Positions 28,479-37,173 of a stretch of 39,240 nucleotides of DNA are shown here, in pieces. The stretch lies in the NCBI GenBank assembly GCA_016283195.1, contig JAEEML010000077.1, positions 1 to 39,240 on the forward strand, read 5' to 3'. The translations under genes and the position numbers were made by a program. The notes under the pieces were generated by a model that was given only the letters and a program-made list of their open reading frames with translations, did no database searches and was not told the DNA's origin. Position 1 is the stretch's first letter. Each line of letters starts with the position of its first letter. This DNA is from Deltaproteobacteria bacterium. GTDB taxonomy: Bacteria; JAEEML01.

Positions 28479-28859
28479 TTACCATACAACTGGTACTTCA
28501 TATTGCGGAATCATCATATCTTTGGTAATTATAGCCAGTTTTTCTGTCAATGCCTGGCAAATAATCAAACGATCAAAAGGATCATTATGTATTTTAGGCA
28601 AGTCTTTTAGAGCGTCTAAATGCTGTGATTTTATAGGTAAAATTAAAATGTCTTTTTTAACACAAAGCTGCTCTATCTGAGTAATTGAAAAATCTATATC
28701 CAATTTTCCGATACTATGCTTAATCGCAATTTCCCAAAGTGAGGCAACACTGGTAAATATACGCTCTTCATTATTAATGATTTCGCGTGCTTTTGCGGAA
28801 AGCTCAACTGCATCACGTAAATACCACAAAAGGGCATGAGTATCTATAATATACATCAC
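28479..28859 (-). CDS. PIN-domain toxin, VapC-like
   Basis: YIIDTHALLWYLRD, SVASLWEIAIKHSIGKL, IHNDPFDRLIICQAL, ITKDMMI: the conserved acidic PIN residues are present. Confidence 0.92.
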   Translation of the reverse strand: MMYIIDTHALLWYLRDAVELSAKAREIINNEERIFTSVASLWEIAIKHSIGKLDIDFSITQIEQLCVKKDILILPIKSQHLDALKDLPKIHNDPFDRLIICQALTEKLAIITKDMMIPQYEVPVVW

Positions 28860-29071
28860 ATATATTCCTTAAAGCAGTCAGGCGTCTCATCAAAATCCTC
28901 CGCCATATAAAATTTGCCAGTAAGCCCTCCCGGCTGGCGACGGTTCTTTTTTTGAGCTGTAGCCAGGGGTGCAGAAATATTCATTATATTGGCAATATAA
29001 GCCAGAAGATGTAGCTGCTCTTCAAAAGAGAACATTTTAACTTGATTTTCAACTTGCGCCATTGTTAGCAT
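28856..29071 (-). CDS. Cognate antitoxin, DUF2281-like/prevent-host-death-like small protein
   Basis: 71-aa ORF directly upstream of, and overlapping by 4 nt (ATGA), the PIN toxin; VENQVKMFSFEEQLHLLAYI and GKFYMAEDFDETPD tail. Confidence 0.72.
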   Translation of the reverse strand: MLTMAQVENQVKMFSFEEQLHLLAYIANIMNISAPLATAQKKNRRQPGGLTGKFYMAEDFDETPDCFKEYM

Positions 29072-29324
29072 CCCTTTATCCTCCCTTTATATTTTTTACC
29101 ATGCACATTGCATATTTGCCAGAGCTTTTATTCTGGCTTAGCCCCACTTGTGCTACTCACTCTCCCAGCTTTTTTAAGCTTTTAGGAGCAACATACATCA
29201 TGTTCAGTTCAGTTTAGTCGTGATAATTAATTATAACATATACTCCAAATTTATTCAATCCACAAATTGTGATTTTTGCAATAATTTTGCACCAATAGCG
29301 GTGTATTACCTGTTATGCTAATAC

Positions 29325-29704
29325 CGATCCCAAAATGGCGATACTGATTTTGTTGAAAAATATGGCTGCATTATACTTGGGAAGATGCCATGAAAGTGTG
29401 CCCGGCCGGGTGGCATTTACCATCCCAAAAAGGACTAAATAGCTTGGCAAATTTGGGTGCCAAAGCTCTCTGGGATTCCAGCTTTGCCGGTGGCGATGAT
29501 CCTTATGGCTTCGCGGCCTTGCCCGTCGGCGCCTACTACATCTACACCAAAAGCTACTACCATTTCGGGAAGAGCGCCTACTTCTGGTCGAAAACGAGCG
29601 CCGATGATTACAACGCATACTACATGAACATTAGCACCAATGTGCTCATATCCAGCTCAGGTACGACGTACTACACCTACTCGGTTCGCTGCGTCAAGAA
29701 CTAG
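29325..29704 (+). pseudogene. FISUMP-domain protein relic (5' truncated, one frameshift)
   Basis: Downstream frame MKVCPAGWHLPSQKGL...YFWSKTSADDYNAYYM...YSVRCVKN* is a FISUMP C-terminal half. Upstream frame reads (Y)RSQNGDTDFVEKYGCI and resumes as YTWEDAMKVCPAGWHLP only after a 1-nt shift near 29370-29374. An in-frame stop lies just before YRSQ. Confidence 0.75.
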
Positions 29705-29820
29705 AACTGAGTAGCCGCCTTTGGGAAAAACCTCCGCTAGCGGTGTGGCCTTTCTTTTCTTAACTGCAATGCCCGTTTTTATGATTCTTTTCCTTGATTT
29801 TATTCTTTTTTTCTTTGTAG

Positions 29821-29869
29821 GGAAGAGAACCGCCGCTCACGGCTTCGCCTGGCGCTCTGTTTCTCTTCC
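29821..29869. other. Nested inverted repeat / hairpin
   Basis: ggaagagaa (29821-29829) pairs with ttctcttcc (29861-29869); inner cgcc/ggcg and ggc-ttc-gcc. Confidence 0.6.
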
Positions 29870-29898
29870 ACACTCCCCTTCTTTCCTCCAGCCGCAGA

Positions 29899-29922
29899 CT
29901 TAAGGGAATGCGTTCCCTTAAG
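29899..29922. other. Perfect 10-bp inverted repeat hairpin
   Basis: cttaagggaa-tgcg-ttcccttaag; no T-run follows directly. Confidence 0.75.
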
Positions 29923-29981
29923 AATCCTCGCAAGGTGCCAGTTTTCCATGTTTTTGGTAAAATACCTGTTTGCCTTTAAAC

Positions 29982-30049
29982 GGAGCCCCTCGCCGCCTGG
30001 GAGAGGGGCGATTTTCAATGATTTTCACTACTTGAGGAGGTGAGGTCCG
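29982..30049. repeat. Second copy of the dispersed palindromic intergenic repeat
   Basis: ggagcccctcgccgcctgggagaggggcgattttcaatgattttcac...gaggaggtgaggtc; stem gcccctc (29985-29991)/gaggggc (30003-30009). Confidence 0.75.
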
Positions 30050-30050
30050 C

Positions 30051-30827
30051 TTAGCCGGGGCTGCCGGCGGAGAGGTCTGAAAAGTGCTCCCGTCCCAGCA
30101 TTTTAAGCACTTCTCTTGTATATTGCCCGGGCTTTTCAAAAATCAAGAGCGGCGGCTCAACAGTTAGCGTATCGCGGCCATCGCCGCGCAAAAGTTGCAA
30201 AATAACCCTGCCGGCTTCCTCATGGGCAAAAGAGTGCACAAAACGCATTTTGCGCACCTTTAAGCCGGCTTCCCTGGCTGCTTTACACAATTTAATGAGC
30301 GCCTCGGCGGGAAATATCATATAAGCCCGCCCTCTGGTGGCAAGCATCCGGGAGATAGCTTTAAACCAGTCAGCCGGTGTCTCCCCAGCTCCGTGGCGGG
30401 CCAGGCGCCGCTGCTCATTGGGGGAAGTTGGCCCTTTTTGAAAAAAAAAGGGCGGATTGGAGACAATAAGATCAAAAGAGCGCTCTTTTAACGGCAGGGA
30501 GCGCACATCGGCGGTGAGCACATTATATTTTTCCGGGCCAAAGTGGTTCAGTTCAGCCGATTTTTGGCAGCACTCCACCATCTCCGGCAAAATATCAATA
30601 GCTGTCACCTTTTGGGCTTTTTCAAAAAGGAGCAGCATCTGGCCGACAATGCCGCAGCCGGCTCCCAAATCGAGAGCATTAGCGCTGCCTTCGGTTACTG
30701 AGCGGGCCAAAATCACCGAATCGAGATTAAAGCGGTAGCCCTTTTCGGGCTGCATAAATAAAAGACGGCCCTCAATCATCGCATCAGTGGTGAATGAGGG
30801 CCGCTTAGTATCCAGAGCTTGTGTCAA
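30051..30827 (-). CDS. tRNA1(Val) A37 N6-methyltransferase-like (TrmN6/YfiC family)
   Basis: GYRFNLDSVILARSV, ALDLGAGCGIVGQMLL, FDLIVSNPPFF; directly downstream of rplT on the same strand. Confidence 0.85.
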   Translation of the reverse strand: MTQALDTKRPSFTTDAMIEGRLLFMQPEKGYRFNLDSVILARSVTEGSANALDLGAGCGIVGQMLLLFEKAQKVTAIDILPEMVECCQKSAELNHFGPEKYNVLTADVRSLPLKERSFDLIVSNPPFFFQKGPTSPNEQRRLARHGAGETPADWFKAISRMLATRGRAYMIFPAEALIKLCKAAREAGLKVRKMRFVHSFAHEEAGRVILQLLRGDGRDTLTVEPPLLIFEKPGQYTREVLKMLGREHFSDLSAGSPG

Positions 30828-30836
30828 TGGTAGAAC

Positions 30837-31193
30837 TTACGCTAATTTGCTCTTAGCCATGCTAACGATGGAAGCAAATCCGTTCGGATCGTTCAGAGCG
30901 ATGTTAGCCAAAACACGACGATCAATAGTAATATTGGCTTTCTTAAGACCGCCGATAAAGCGGCTGTAAGAAATCTCGTTGGCTTTGGCTGCAGCGTTAA
31001 TTCTGGCAATCCAGAGAGCGCGATAATTCCGTTTCTTCAGTTTGCGTCCGGCGAAACCATAGGCCAATGCATGGCGGAGGTTATCGCGAGCAACTGAATA
31101 GATATGATTGCGAGCACCGCGGAAACCGCGGGCCTTATCCAGCAATTTTTTGTGACGACGATGGGTGGCAATACCACCTGTTGTCCTTGGCAT
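30837..31193 (-). CDS. rplT: 50S ribosomal protein L20
   Basis: RRHKKLLDKARGFRGARNHIYSVARDNLRHALAYGFAGRKLKKRNYRALWIARINAAAKANEISYSRFI. Confidence 0.98.
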   Translation of the reverse strand: MPRTTGGIATHRRHKKLLDKARGFRGARNHIYSVARDNLRHALAYGFAGRKLKKRNYRALWIARINAAAKANEISYSRFIGGLKKANITIDRRVLANIALNDPNGFASIVSMAKSKLA

Positions 31194-31236
31194 AACTTGT
31201 ACTCCTTATCAACCTATCAGTTGTTAGTGCCCTTAA

Positions 31237-31434
31237 TTAGGCATATGGTAACAATTTACGAGCGTTGGCGCTGTCGGTAGCATTTAAGATCAACGCGGAC
31301 CGTTTGTGCCTTTTGAGCTTGCGGTTTTTGGTGGTCAAAATGTGACGGCGACCAGCATGAGATACTTTTACTTTACCACTTCTGGTTACATGGTAGCGCT
31401 TAGCAGCAGCGCGTTTTGTTTTGAGCTTTGGCAT
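31237..31434 (-). CDS. rpmI: 50S ribosomal protein L35
   Basis: MPKLKTKRAAAKRYHVTRSGKVKVSHAGRRHILTTKNRKLKRHKR. Confidence 0.97.
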   Translation of the reverse strand: MPKLKTKRAAAKRYHVTRSGKVKVSHAGRRHILTTKNRKLKRHKRSALILNATDSANARKLLPYA

Positions 31435-31458
31435 AGAAGCCCTCCTTCTTAATATGCT

Positions 31459-32064
31459 CTAGATATCTTTATCTTTGGGTGCCGTTTGTTTGGCACTTAC
31501 TTCCTTCTTGGTAGCCGCACTCTTGGAAAGCGGGCCCAAAACCATAGTCATATTACGACCTTCCAGTTTAGGTGCCTGTTCCACGGTAGCGGCGTCTTTT
31601 AAAGCGGTCATCACCTGTTCCAAAAGCTCTTTACCTATTTCGGTGTGCGAGAGCTCACGTCCGCGAAACATCATGGTGATCTTAGCTTTATTGCCATCTT
31701 CCAAAAACTTTTTAATATTGCGGACTTTCGTCTCAAAATCGTGTTCTTCGATTTTGGGACGAAACTTTATTTCTTTAACTTCTATTGAAGTTTGGTTTTT
31801 CTTGGCATCAACAGCTCTTTTTTTCTGCTGATATTTAAATTTGCCATAGTCCATAATGCGGCAAACCGGCGGATTGGCCAGTGGCGCCACTTCCACCAAA
31901 TCAAGACCGGCCATAGCCGCTCTCTCTAAAGCCTCATCTATGCGCAAAACACCAAGCTGGCCGCCTTCGGCATCAACCACGCGCACCTCTCTGGCTCTAA
32001 TTTGCCTATTAACTCTCTGTTTGTTTTCTTTGTCCTTTTCATCTCTTGGACTAACGGCAGCCAT
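31459..32064 (-). CDS. infC: Translation initiation factor IF-3
   Basis: VNRQIRAREVRVVDAEGGQLGVLRIDEAL, DLVEVAPLANPPVCRIMDYGKFKYQ, EIKFRPKIEEHDFETKVRNIKKFLEDGNKAKITMMFRGRELSH. Confidence 0.98.
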   Translation of the reverse strand: MAAVSPRDEKDKENKQRVNRQIRAREVRVVDAEGGQLGVLRIDEALERAAMAGLDLVEVAPLANPPVCRIMDYGKFKYQQKKRAVDAKKNQTSIEVKEIKFRPKIEEHDFETKVRNIKKFLEDGNKAKITMMFRGRELSHTEIGKELLEQVMTALKDAATVEQAPKLEGRNMTMVLGPLSKSAATKKEVSAKQTAPKDKDI

Positions 32065-32168
32065 GAACCTCCCTTAAAATAGCTATTAAGCTCTAAATTG
32101 CCAAATAACGGCAGTGATGAGTCAGTCCTCAAACACGCGCGAACTTGTAACAGATTTTGTCATATAGG

Positions 32169-33725
32169 TCAAGGGTTCTCTTGCAATAATTCTGCTTTTT
32201 CTTCATCTTTTAATTCGGCAAAGGTTACTTTTCTAAGTCGCTCGGCTTCTTCATGCGCTGCGGCATTCAAATAGGTATCGATCTTTTCTTGCACTTTTCC
32301 GCTAAGCGGCAGAGTTCTTCTGGCTCCGTTATCGCGCACTGCCTGTTGCACGGTATTTAAAGTAACATTTTCCGGGCTGGCGAGGAGGAATATTTCGCTG
32401 TCCTTACCGGGATTATCACGCCCTTCGATGCGAATAAGCTTTGCCTCTTCCAAGGCATCGAGCGCCCGTTCAATAATACGCAGTGGCACTTTTAATTCAA
32501 TAACCACATCCTGAATTTGATATGGTTTGCCGGCAAGCGGGCCTTGGCTACGCGCCACCAGCATAGAAAAAACACGGCAGGCAACTCGCTCCAATTCCTT
32601 CATGGCATATTGGCCGTTTTCTACTACCGGGTCGTAATTCGGCGCATATTGAATGGCATAACAAACCTTGGTACCGTAAAGCAGCAAAAGCCAGGAAACG
32701 TAAAGCCAGAGAAAGAAGAAAGGTACCACTGCCAAACTGCCGTAAATTTTAGAAGTTGTTCCCGGAAAAATTACATAGAGGACAAAAACGACATCCCAGA
32801 GGAACCAGAGGAAGCCGGTCATAAAGCCGGAAATAAGCGCCGAGGAGACATTAACCTTGGTATAGGGTATGGCCTTATATATTAAAGAAAGGGTTATACC
32901 AACCATCAAAATAAACATAAGCAGCAATAAGACATTGGCCGGAGTCATGAGCATATCTTTGGTGGTGGCAGTGAAAGTATCCCAAACTTTCAGCACATCG
33001 GCCTGAGAAGAAACGCCATTTTGCATACTTTCGGCGAGCTGGGCCAGCGAGTTCTCCAAAGCCGGCTTAAAACGCCCCCAAAGATGGCTCAAATAGCCGC
33101 CAAAAGGCAGGAGGATAAGGGGAATAAGCACCACGGGAATAACAATAAGGAGCCCCAGCCAAATAACAAAACGCTTAATCCATGGGCGCTTGCGTTTTAA
33201 ACCGTAAACATCATTAATGCTGTCATCTACATTCATAAAAAGAAAAATAACCGACACAAAAAGAATGAGGATGGAAAAGATACTGATAGTGGGGAGCTGG
33301 GTATCGAGATCGCCGACAAGCTTAGTAATCTCATTTTTCAGCATAACATTAATGTTAAAAATCTGCTCTTCCTGAGCCAGGCGGGGAATCTCCAGGTTAC
33401 CTGTAAATTTATGTAAAAAATTCCATATCTTACTTTGAGACAAGTAAAGTATAACCGTCACCGACGGCACCACAGCCAGAGCCGCCATATAGGTAAGTGC
33501 CTGAGCGTTTTTACTTATTTTATTAAAGCCATCGATGCTCACCACCATACGCAAAATACGCAAAAGGCGAAAAAGCCAGCGCGTACTGCGGCGGCTTAGG
33601 CTACGAATATCGGTGAGCCACAAATCATTGGTAAAAAACTTTACTAGGCGTTGATAGGCCCGCACCAATAAATCTTTAAGCTGCCCTAGCTTACCGGGCG
33701 TCTTATTTTCTAACTGCGAAGACAT
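32169..33725 (-). CDS. YihY/BrkB-family inner membrane protein with C-terminal winged-helix-like extension
   Basis: ALTYMAALAVVPSVTVILYL, multiple TMs, IYGSLAVVPFFFLWLYVSWLLLLYGTKVCYA; C-terminal region with YQIQDVVIELKVPLRIIERALDALEEAKLIRIEG. Confidence 0.9.
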   Translation of the reverse strand: MSSQLENKTPGKLGQLKDLLVRAYQRLVKFFTNDLWLTDIRSLSRRSTRWLFRLLRILRMVVSIDGFNKISKNAQALTYMAALAVVPSVTVILYLSQSKIWNFLHKFTGNLEIPRLAQEEQIFNINVMLKNEITKLVGDLDTQLPTISIFSILILFVSVIFLFMNVDDSINDVYGLKRKRPWIKRFVIWLGLLIVIPVVLIPLILLPFGGYLSHLWGRFKPALENSLAQLAESMQNGVSSQADVLKVWDTFTATTKDMLMTPANVLLLLMFILMVGITLSLIYKAIPYTKVNVSSALISGFMTGFLWFLWDVVFVLYVIFPGTTSKIYGSLAVVPFFFLWLYVSWLLLLYGTKVCYAIQYAPNYDPVVENGQYAMKELERVACRVFSMLVARSQGPLAGKPYQIQDVVIELKVPLRIIERALDALEEAKLIRIEGRDNPGKDSEIFLLASPENVTLNTVQQAVRDNGARRTLPLSGKVQEKIDTYLNAAAHEEAERLRKVTFAELKDEEKAELLQENP

Positions 33726-33773
33726 GATTTTACTCTGAAAAGCGCCTTTTAACTCAAGGCGCCGGGGAGCGGC

Positions 33774-34115
33774 TCAAACAATAGAGCCAAAATATTTTAA
33801 AATATAGTTATTGATAGCCGCGCTATCTTCTTTGCTGAGCGAAGTAAAACGCACAGCCATCCCTGGTTTGCGGCCGTTATTCTCGTTTTTCTCGCTGCGT
33901 AAAATAATAGCCGAAGTGGTTATCTTTCTATGTGTAAGCGGCAGTTCAAAAGCCAGGGAGAGCTTTTCTCCCACATCAAAGAGAATTTCCGAATATATAA
34001 AAGCGCCGCCTTCGCTGATGTCTTTAACATCAAAGGCAATATCACCCTCACTATCGATCATGGAAATTGTATTCAAAATATGTGCCCGCAAATGGCAACG
34101 CCGTTGCTTTTCCAT
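33774..34115 (-). CDS. PilZ-domain protein (putative c-di-GMP binding)
   Basis: KQRRCHLRA followed by VKDISEGGAFIYSE (D/NxSxxG) and LAFELPL...GMAVRF. Confidence 0.8.
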   Translation of the reverse strand: MEKQRRCHLRAHILNTISMIDSEGDIAFDVKDISEGGAFIYSEILFDVGEKLSLAFELPLTHRKITTSAIILRSEKNENNGRKPGMAVRFTSLSKEDSAAINNYILKYFGSIV

Positions 34116-34205
34116 TCATACCTCCCCCAAACAAAAGGGCCCTAAAGTGTTACCTTATTTGCAGCAAAAGGTAAAGAGTACCTTTAAAAAACTATTGCAA
34201 TTAGC

Positions 34206-35381
34206 TCATTTGGCGGCAGGCGTATATGGAGAAATTTCCCTGAGGCGCCCGATTATTTGCGGCATAACCTCAATAACTTTATCTATCTCTTCTTCGGTAG
34301 TAAAGCGGCTTAAGCTAAAGCGAATCGAACCGTGGGCATGGGTAAAGGGCACTCCCATAGCTCTTAAAACGCTGGAAGGCTCCAAAGAACCGGAACTACA
34401 AGCCGAGCCGGAAGAAGCGCAAATGCCATATTGATTAAGCATGAGCAAAATAGCCTCGCCCTCTACATAACCAAAGCTGATATTGGTAGTGCCGGAGAGG
34501 CGGTTTTCAATATCGCCATTAACCAGAGTATTGTCGATATTATGCAAAATGCTCTGCTCCAATTTATCGCGCAAGCGCCCCACCTGGGCCTCTTCCAGAG
34601 GCAAAAACTCTTTGGCTCTTTTAGCGGCCACGCCCAGAGCTATCAAGCTGGGCACATTCTCGGTACCGGCCCGCCGTCCGCGCTCTTGATGGCCACCGGT
34701 AATAAAAGGTTTAAAACGCACGCCGCGCTTCACATAAAGAGCGCCTATTCCCTTGGGAGCATGCAGTTTGTGGCCGGAAAGGGAAAGCATAGAGATAGCG
34801 CTATCTTTTAGCGACATGGGCACTTTACCGACAGCCTGCACGGCATCGGTGTGGAACAAAACGCCGCGCTCAGCGCAAATCTTGGCCGCCTCTTCCACCG
34901 GGAAAACTGTGCCCGTTTCATTATTGGCCCACATCAAAGAGACTAAAAAAGTGTCATCTGTAAGCGCCGCTTTGAGATCATCCAAATTAAGGCGGCCCGC
35001 GCGGTCAACCGGCAGATAAGTCACTCTATAGCCGCGACTTTCCAGCACTTTGGCGGTATTGATAATGGCCGGGTGCTCCACCTGACTGGTGATAAAATGG
35101 CGGCGCTCCGGGTAAGTGCGCAAAGCCGAATAAATGGCTGTATTGTCACTCTCGCTGCCACAGCTGGTAATAATGAGCTCGCTCTCGTTTTCGGCGCCCA
35201 AAAGGTCGGCCAGATTTTGCCGCGCTTCGTGAATGGCTTTATTCAAATTATTGCCGAAATCATGCATGGAAGAGGCATTGCCATAGAGCTCGCTAAAATA
35301 GGGCATCATGGCTTTTACCGCTTCAGGGTCCACCATAGTGGTGGCGTTATTATCTAAATATATTACTTTTTTTTCGTCCAT
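34206..35381 (-). CDS. nifS: Cysteine desulfurase, NifS-like
   Basis: YLDNNATTMVDPEAVKAM, NNETGTVFPVEE, FHTDAVQAVGK, SLSGHKLHAPKGIGALYV, CASSGSACSSG. Confidence 0.93.
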   Translation of the reverse strand: MDEKKVIYLDNNATTMVDPEAVKAMMPYFSELYGNASSMHDFGNNLNKAIHEARQNLADLLGAENESELIITSCGSESDNTAIYSALRTYPERRHFITSQVEHPAIINTAKVLESRGYRVTYLPVDRAGRLNLDDLKAALTDDTFLVSLMWANNETGTVFPVEEAAKICAERGVLFHTDAVQAVGKVPMSLKDSAISMLSLSGHKLHAPKGIGALYVKRGVRFKPFITGGHQERGRRAGTENVPSLIALGVAAKRAKEFLPLEEAQVGRLRDKLEQSILHNIDNTLVNGDIENRLSGTTNISFGYVEGEAILLMLNQYGICASSGSACSSGSLEPSSVLRAMGVPFTHAHGSIRFSLSRFTTEEEIDKVIEVMPQIIGRLREISPYTPAAK

Positions 35382-35399
35382 AACTGTTTTTCCTTAGGC

Positions 35400-36311
35400 T
35401 TAGGCCGGCACTATTTCCAAGGTTATATCTTCGCCAACAGCCTTAGAAAGGCGTTTTTCAATACCGGTACCTGTTAGGCGCACGGCCTGACATTCGGCAC
35501 AAGCGCCAATAAGGCTCACCGACACTTTGGTGCCATCGATATCATTTAGAATAATATCACCGCCATCATGCACAAGCGCGGGGCGAATCTCTTCGTTTAT
35601 CACCTTTTGGATGATATTCATGCGCTCCAAATTGGTGAGTTTTTTCTTTGGAGCAGCCGGTGCCGCCTGAGCAGCTTTAACTTCCGCTTTTTTCGCCGGC
35701 GCAGTCTCGGCCGGGGCTTTTCCCTGCTCTTTATCCATCTCGGCGCGCACACGCTCGATAATCTCTTCAATCTTTCCCAAACAGCTGGTGCAACCACCGC
35801 CGGCTTTGGTGTAATTGGTGACATCTTCCACTGTTTTTAGATTGTTTTCCCTAATAGCCCGCTCGATTTTTTTATCTGTTACGCTAAAGCAATAACAGAC
35901 CATCGTGCCCTCTTCTTCTTCCTCTTTTTTCCAATTTTCGCCGCGATAATCAGCTATAGCGGCCTCCAGTGCCTCGCGTCCCATAACCGAGCAGTGCATT
36001 TTTTGCTGCGGCAAACCGCCAAGATAATCGGCTATTTGCTCATTGGTAATAGAAAGAGCCTCGTCAATAGTCTTGCCTTTTACCATCTCGGTGAGGGCCG
36101 AAGAAGAAGCAATGGCACTACCGCAGCCAAAGGTTTTAAACTTGGCATCCTCAATAATATCATGCTCTTTATCAACTTTTATTGTGAGCGAAAGCGCATC
36201 ACCGCAAACAATAGAGCCCACTTCACCGCGGCCATCCGGGTTTTCTATCTCGCCGACATTGCGCGGGTGTAAAAAGTGATCTTTTACATCATCGGTATAA
36301 TCCCAGCCCAT
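35400..36311 (-). CDS. nifU: NifU-type three-domain Fe-S scaffold (IscU-like + BFD-like [2Fe-2S] + NifU C-terminal)
   Basis: VKDHFLHPRNVGEIENPDGRGEVGSIVCGDALSLTIKV, FKTFGCGSAIASSSALTEMVKGKTIDEAL, MHCSVMGREALEAAI; MVCYCFSVTDKKIERAI...GGGCTSCLGKIEEII; C-terminal GACAECQ. Confidence 0.94.
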   Translation of the reverse strand: MGWDYTDDVKDHFLHPRNVGEIENPDGRGEVGSIVCGDALSLTIKVDKEHDIIEDAKFKTFGCGSAIASSSALTEMVKGKTIDEALSITNEQIADYLGGLPQQKMHCSVMGREALEAAIADYRGENWKKEEEEEGTMVCYCFSVTDKKIERAIRENNLKTVEDVTNYTKAGGGCTSCLGKIEEIIERVRAEMDKEQGKAPAETAPAKKAEVKAAQAAPAAPKKKLTNLERMNIIQKVINEEIRPALVHDGGDIILNDIDGTKVSVSLIGACAECQAVRLTGTGIEKRLSKAVGEDITLEIVPA

Positions 36312-36353
36312 AGTATCTATCTCCTTCAGCGGTAGAACCGCCTAATTTATTTA

Positions 36354-36378
36354 AACGGCCATAATTTTTATGGCCGTT
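36354..36378 (-). terminator. Candidate intergenic hairpin/terminator downstream of the HEAT gene
   Basis: aacggccat-aattttt-atggccgtt perfect 9-bp stem between the HEAT gene 3' end and nifU; AT-rich flanks but no clean U-tract. Confidence 0.45.
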
Positions 36379-36396
36379 ATTAAAATAATCACTTTT

Positions 36397-37173
36397 TTAT
36401 GAATTGCCAGAGGAAGTTACGATTTTTTTTGCTTTATCCGGCAAATTGTGACTTTGGCCGAGAATCTTCAAGCTATTAAGGGCATCTTCCCGCAAAATAA
36501 GCGGCAGTTCAGCATATAAATCAGCCAAAAATTCTATAGCCCGCACATCGCCCAAAACACCTAAGGTTCTAATGGCTGTATCGCGCAGCCTATGAGCGGG
36601 GTCTCTGGCAATATCACTAAGTATTTCAAATGCTTTTGGATGGTGACTCTCGCCGATAAAATGGCAGGCGGCGGCTTTTTCTCCATAGCGCAGAGCCCTA
36701 AGGCGACGCTCCAGATAAGCCGCGCCCTCGCCCTCCCCCATAGCGCAAAGAGCGGCGGCGGCTTGCATTTTCTCGGCCCAGGTGGGCAAAAATTTATATA
36801 AAATAGCCGTCAAAAGCGGCACAGCCTCTTTATCTTTTAAAATTCCCAAAGCATGGATGGCATCCAGGCGAAAACGCCGCCGCGCGGTTAATTCGCGCAA
36901 AATGGGCGCCGCCGCCATATCACCAAGAATAGCCAGAGTAATAGCCGCCTCCAGGCGCACTTTGGGCTCAATATCCCTTAATAGCTCGCGGAGCGCCGAT
37001 ATCGTTTCCGCCGGCAGATCCTTATGATCCATATCGCGCAGCATATCGCCGATTACACAGGCGGCATCGGCTCTAAGCCGATAATCGCTCGCTTTCAAAT
37101 AGCCGGTAAGCTCCGGCAGTGGACGGCCGATTAAGTCACCTATATTTTTGGGAATATTTTCAAATTCGCTCAT
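36397..37173 (-). CDS. HEAT-repeat (PBS lyase HEAT-like) protein
   Basis: Repeated helical units: VRLEAAITLAILGDMAAAPILRELT, FRLDAIHALGILKDKEAVPLLTAIL, LRDTAIRTLGVLGDVRAIEFLADLY. Confidence 0.85.
   Translation of the reverse strand: MSEFENIPKNIGDLIGRPLPELTGYLKASDYRLRADAACVIGDMLRDMDHKDLPAETISALRELLRDIEPKVRLEAAITLAILGDMAAAPILRELTARRRFRLDAIHALGILKDKEAVPLLTAILYKFLPTWAEKMQAAAALCAMGEGEGAAYLERRLRALRYGEKAAACHFIGESHHPKAFEILSDIARDPAHRLRDTAIRTLGVLGDVRAIEFLADLYAELPLILREDALNSLKILGQSHNLPDKAKKIVTSSGNS

Noticed and set aside
29720-29760. ccgctagcgg palindrome after the FISUMP relic as a rho-independent terminator
   Set aside because: Palindrome has no loop in the simplest pairing and the following pyrimidine tract is interrupted; not convincing.
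29800-30139. Small ORFs over the hairpin/palindromic repeat region
   Set aside because: Arise from palindromic DNA and overlap the trmN6 3' end; no domain or RBS support.
34206-36311. Nitrogen-fixation gene cluster
   Set aside because: Only nifU/nifS are present; no nitrogenase or other nif genes are in the window.
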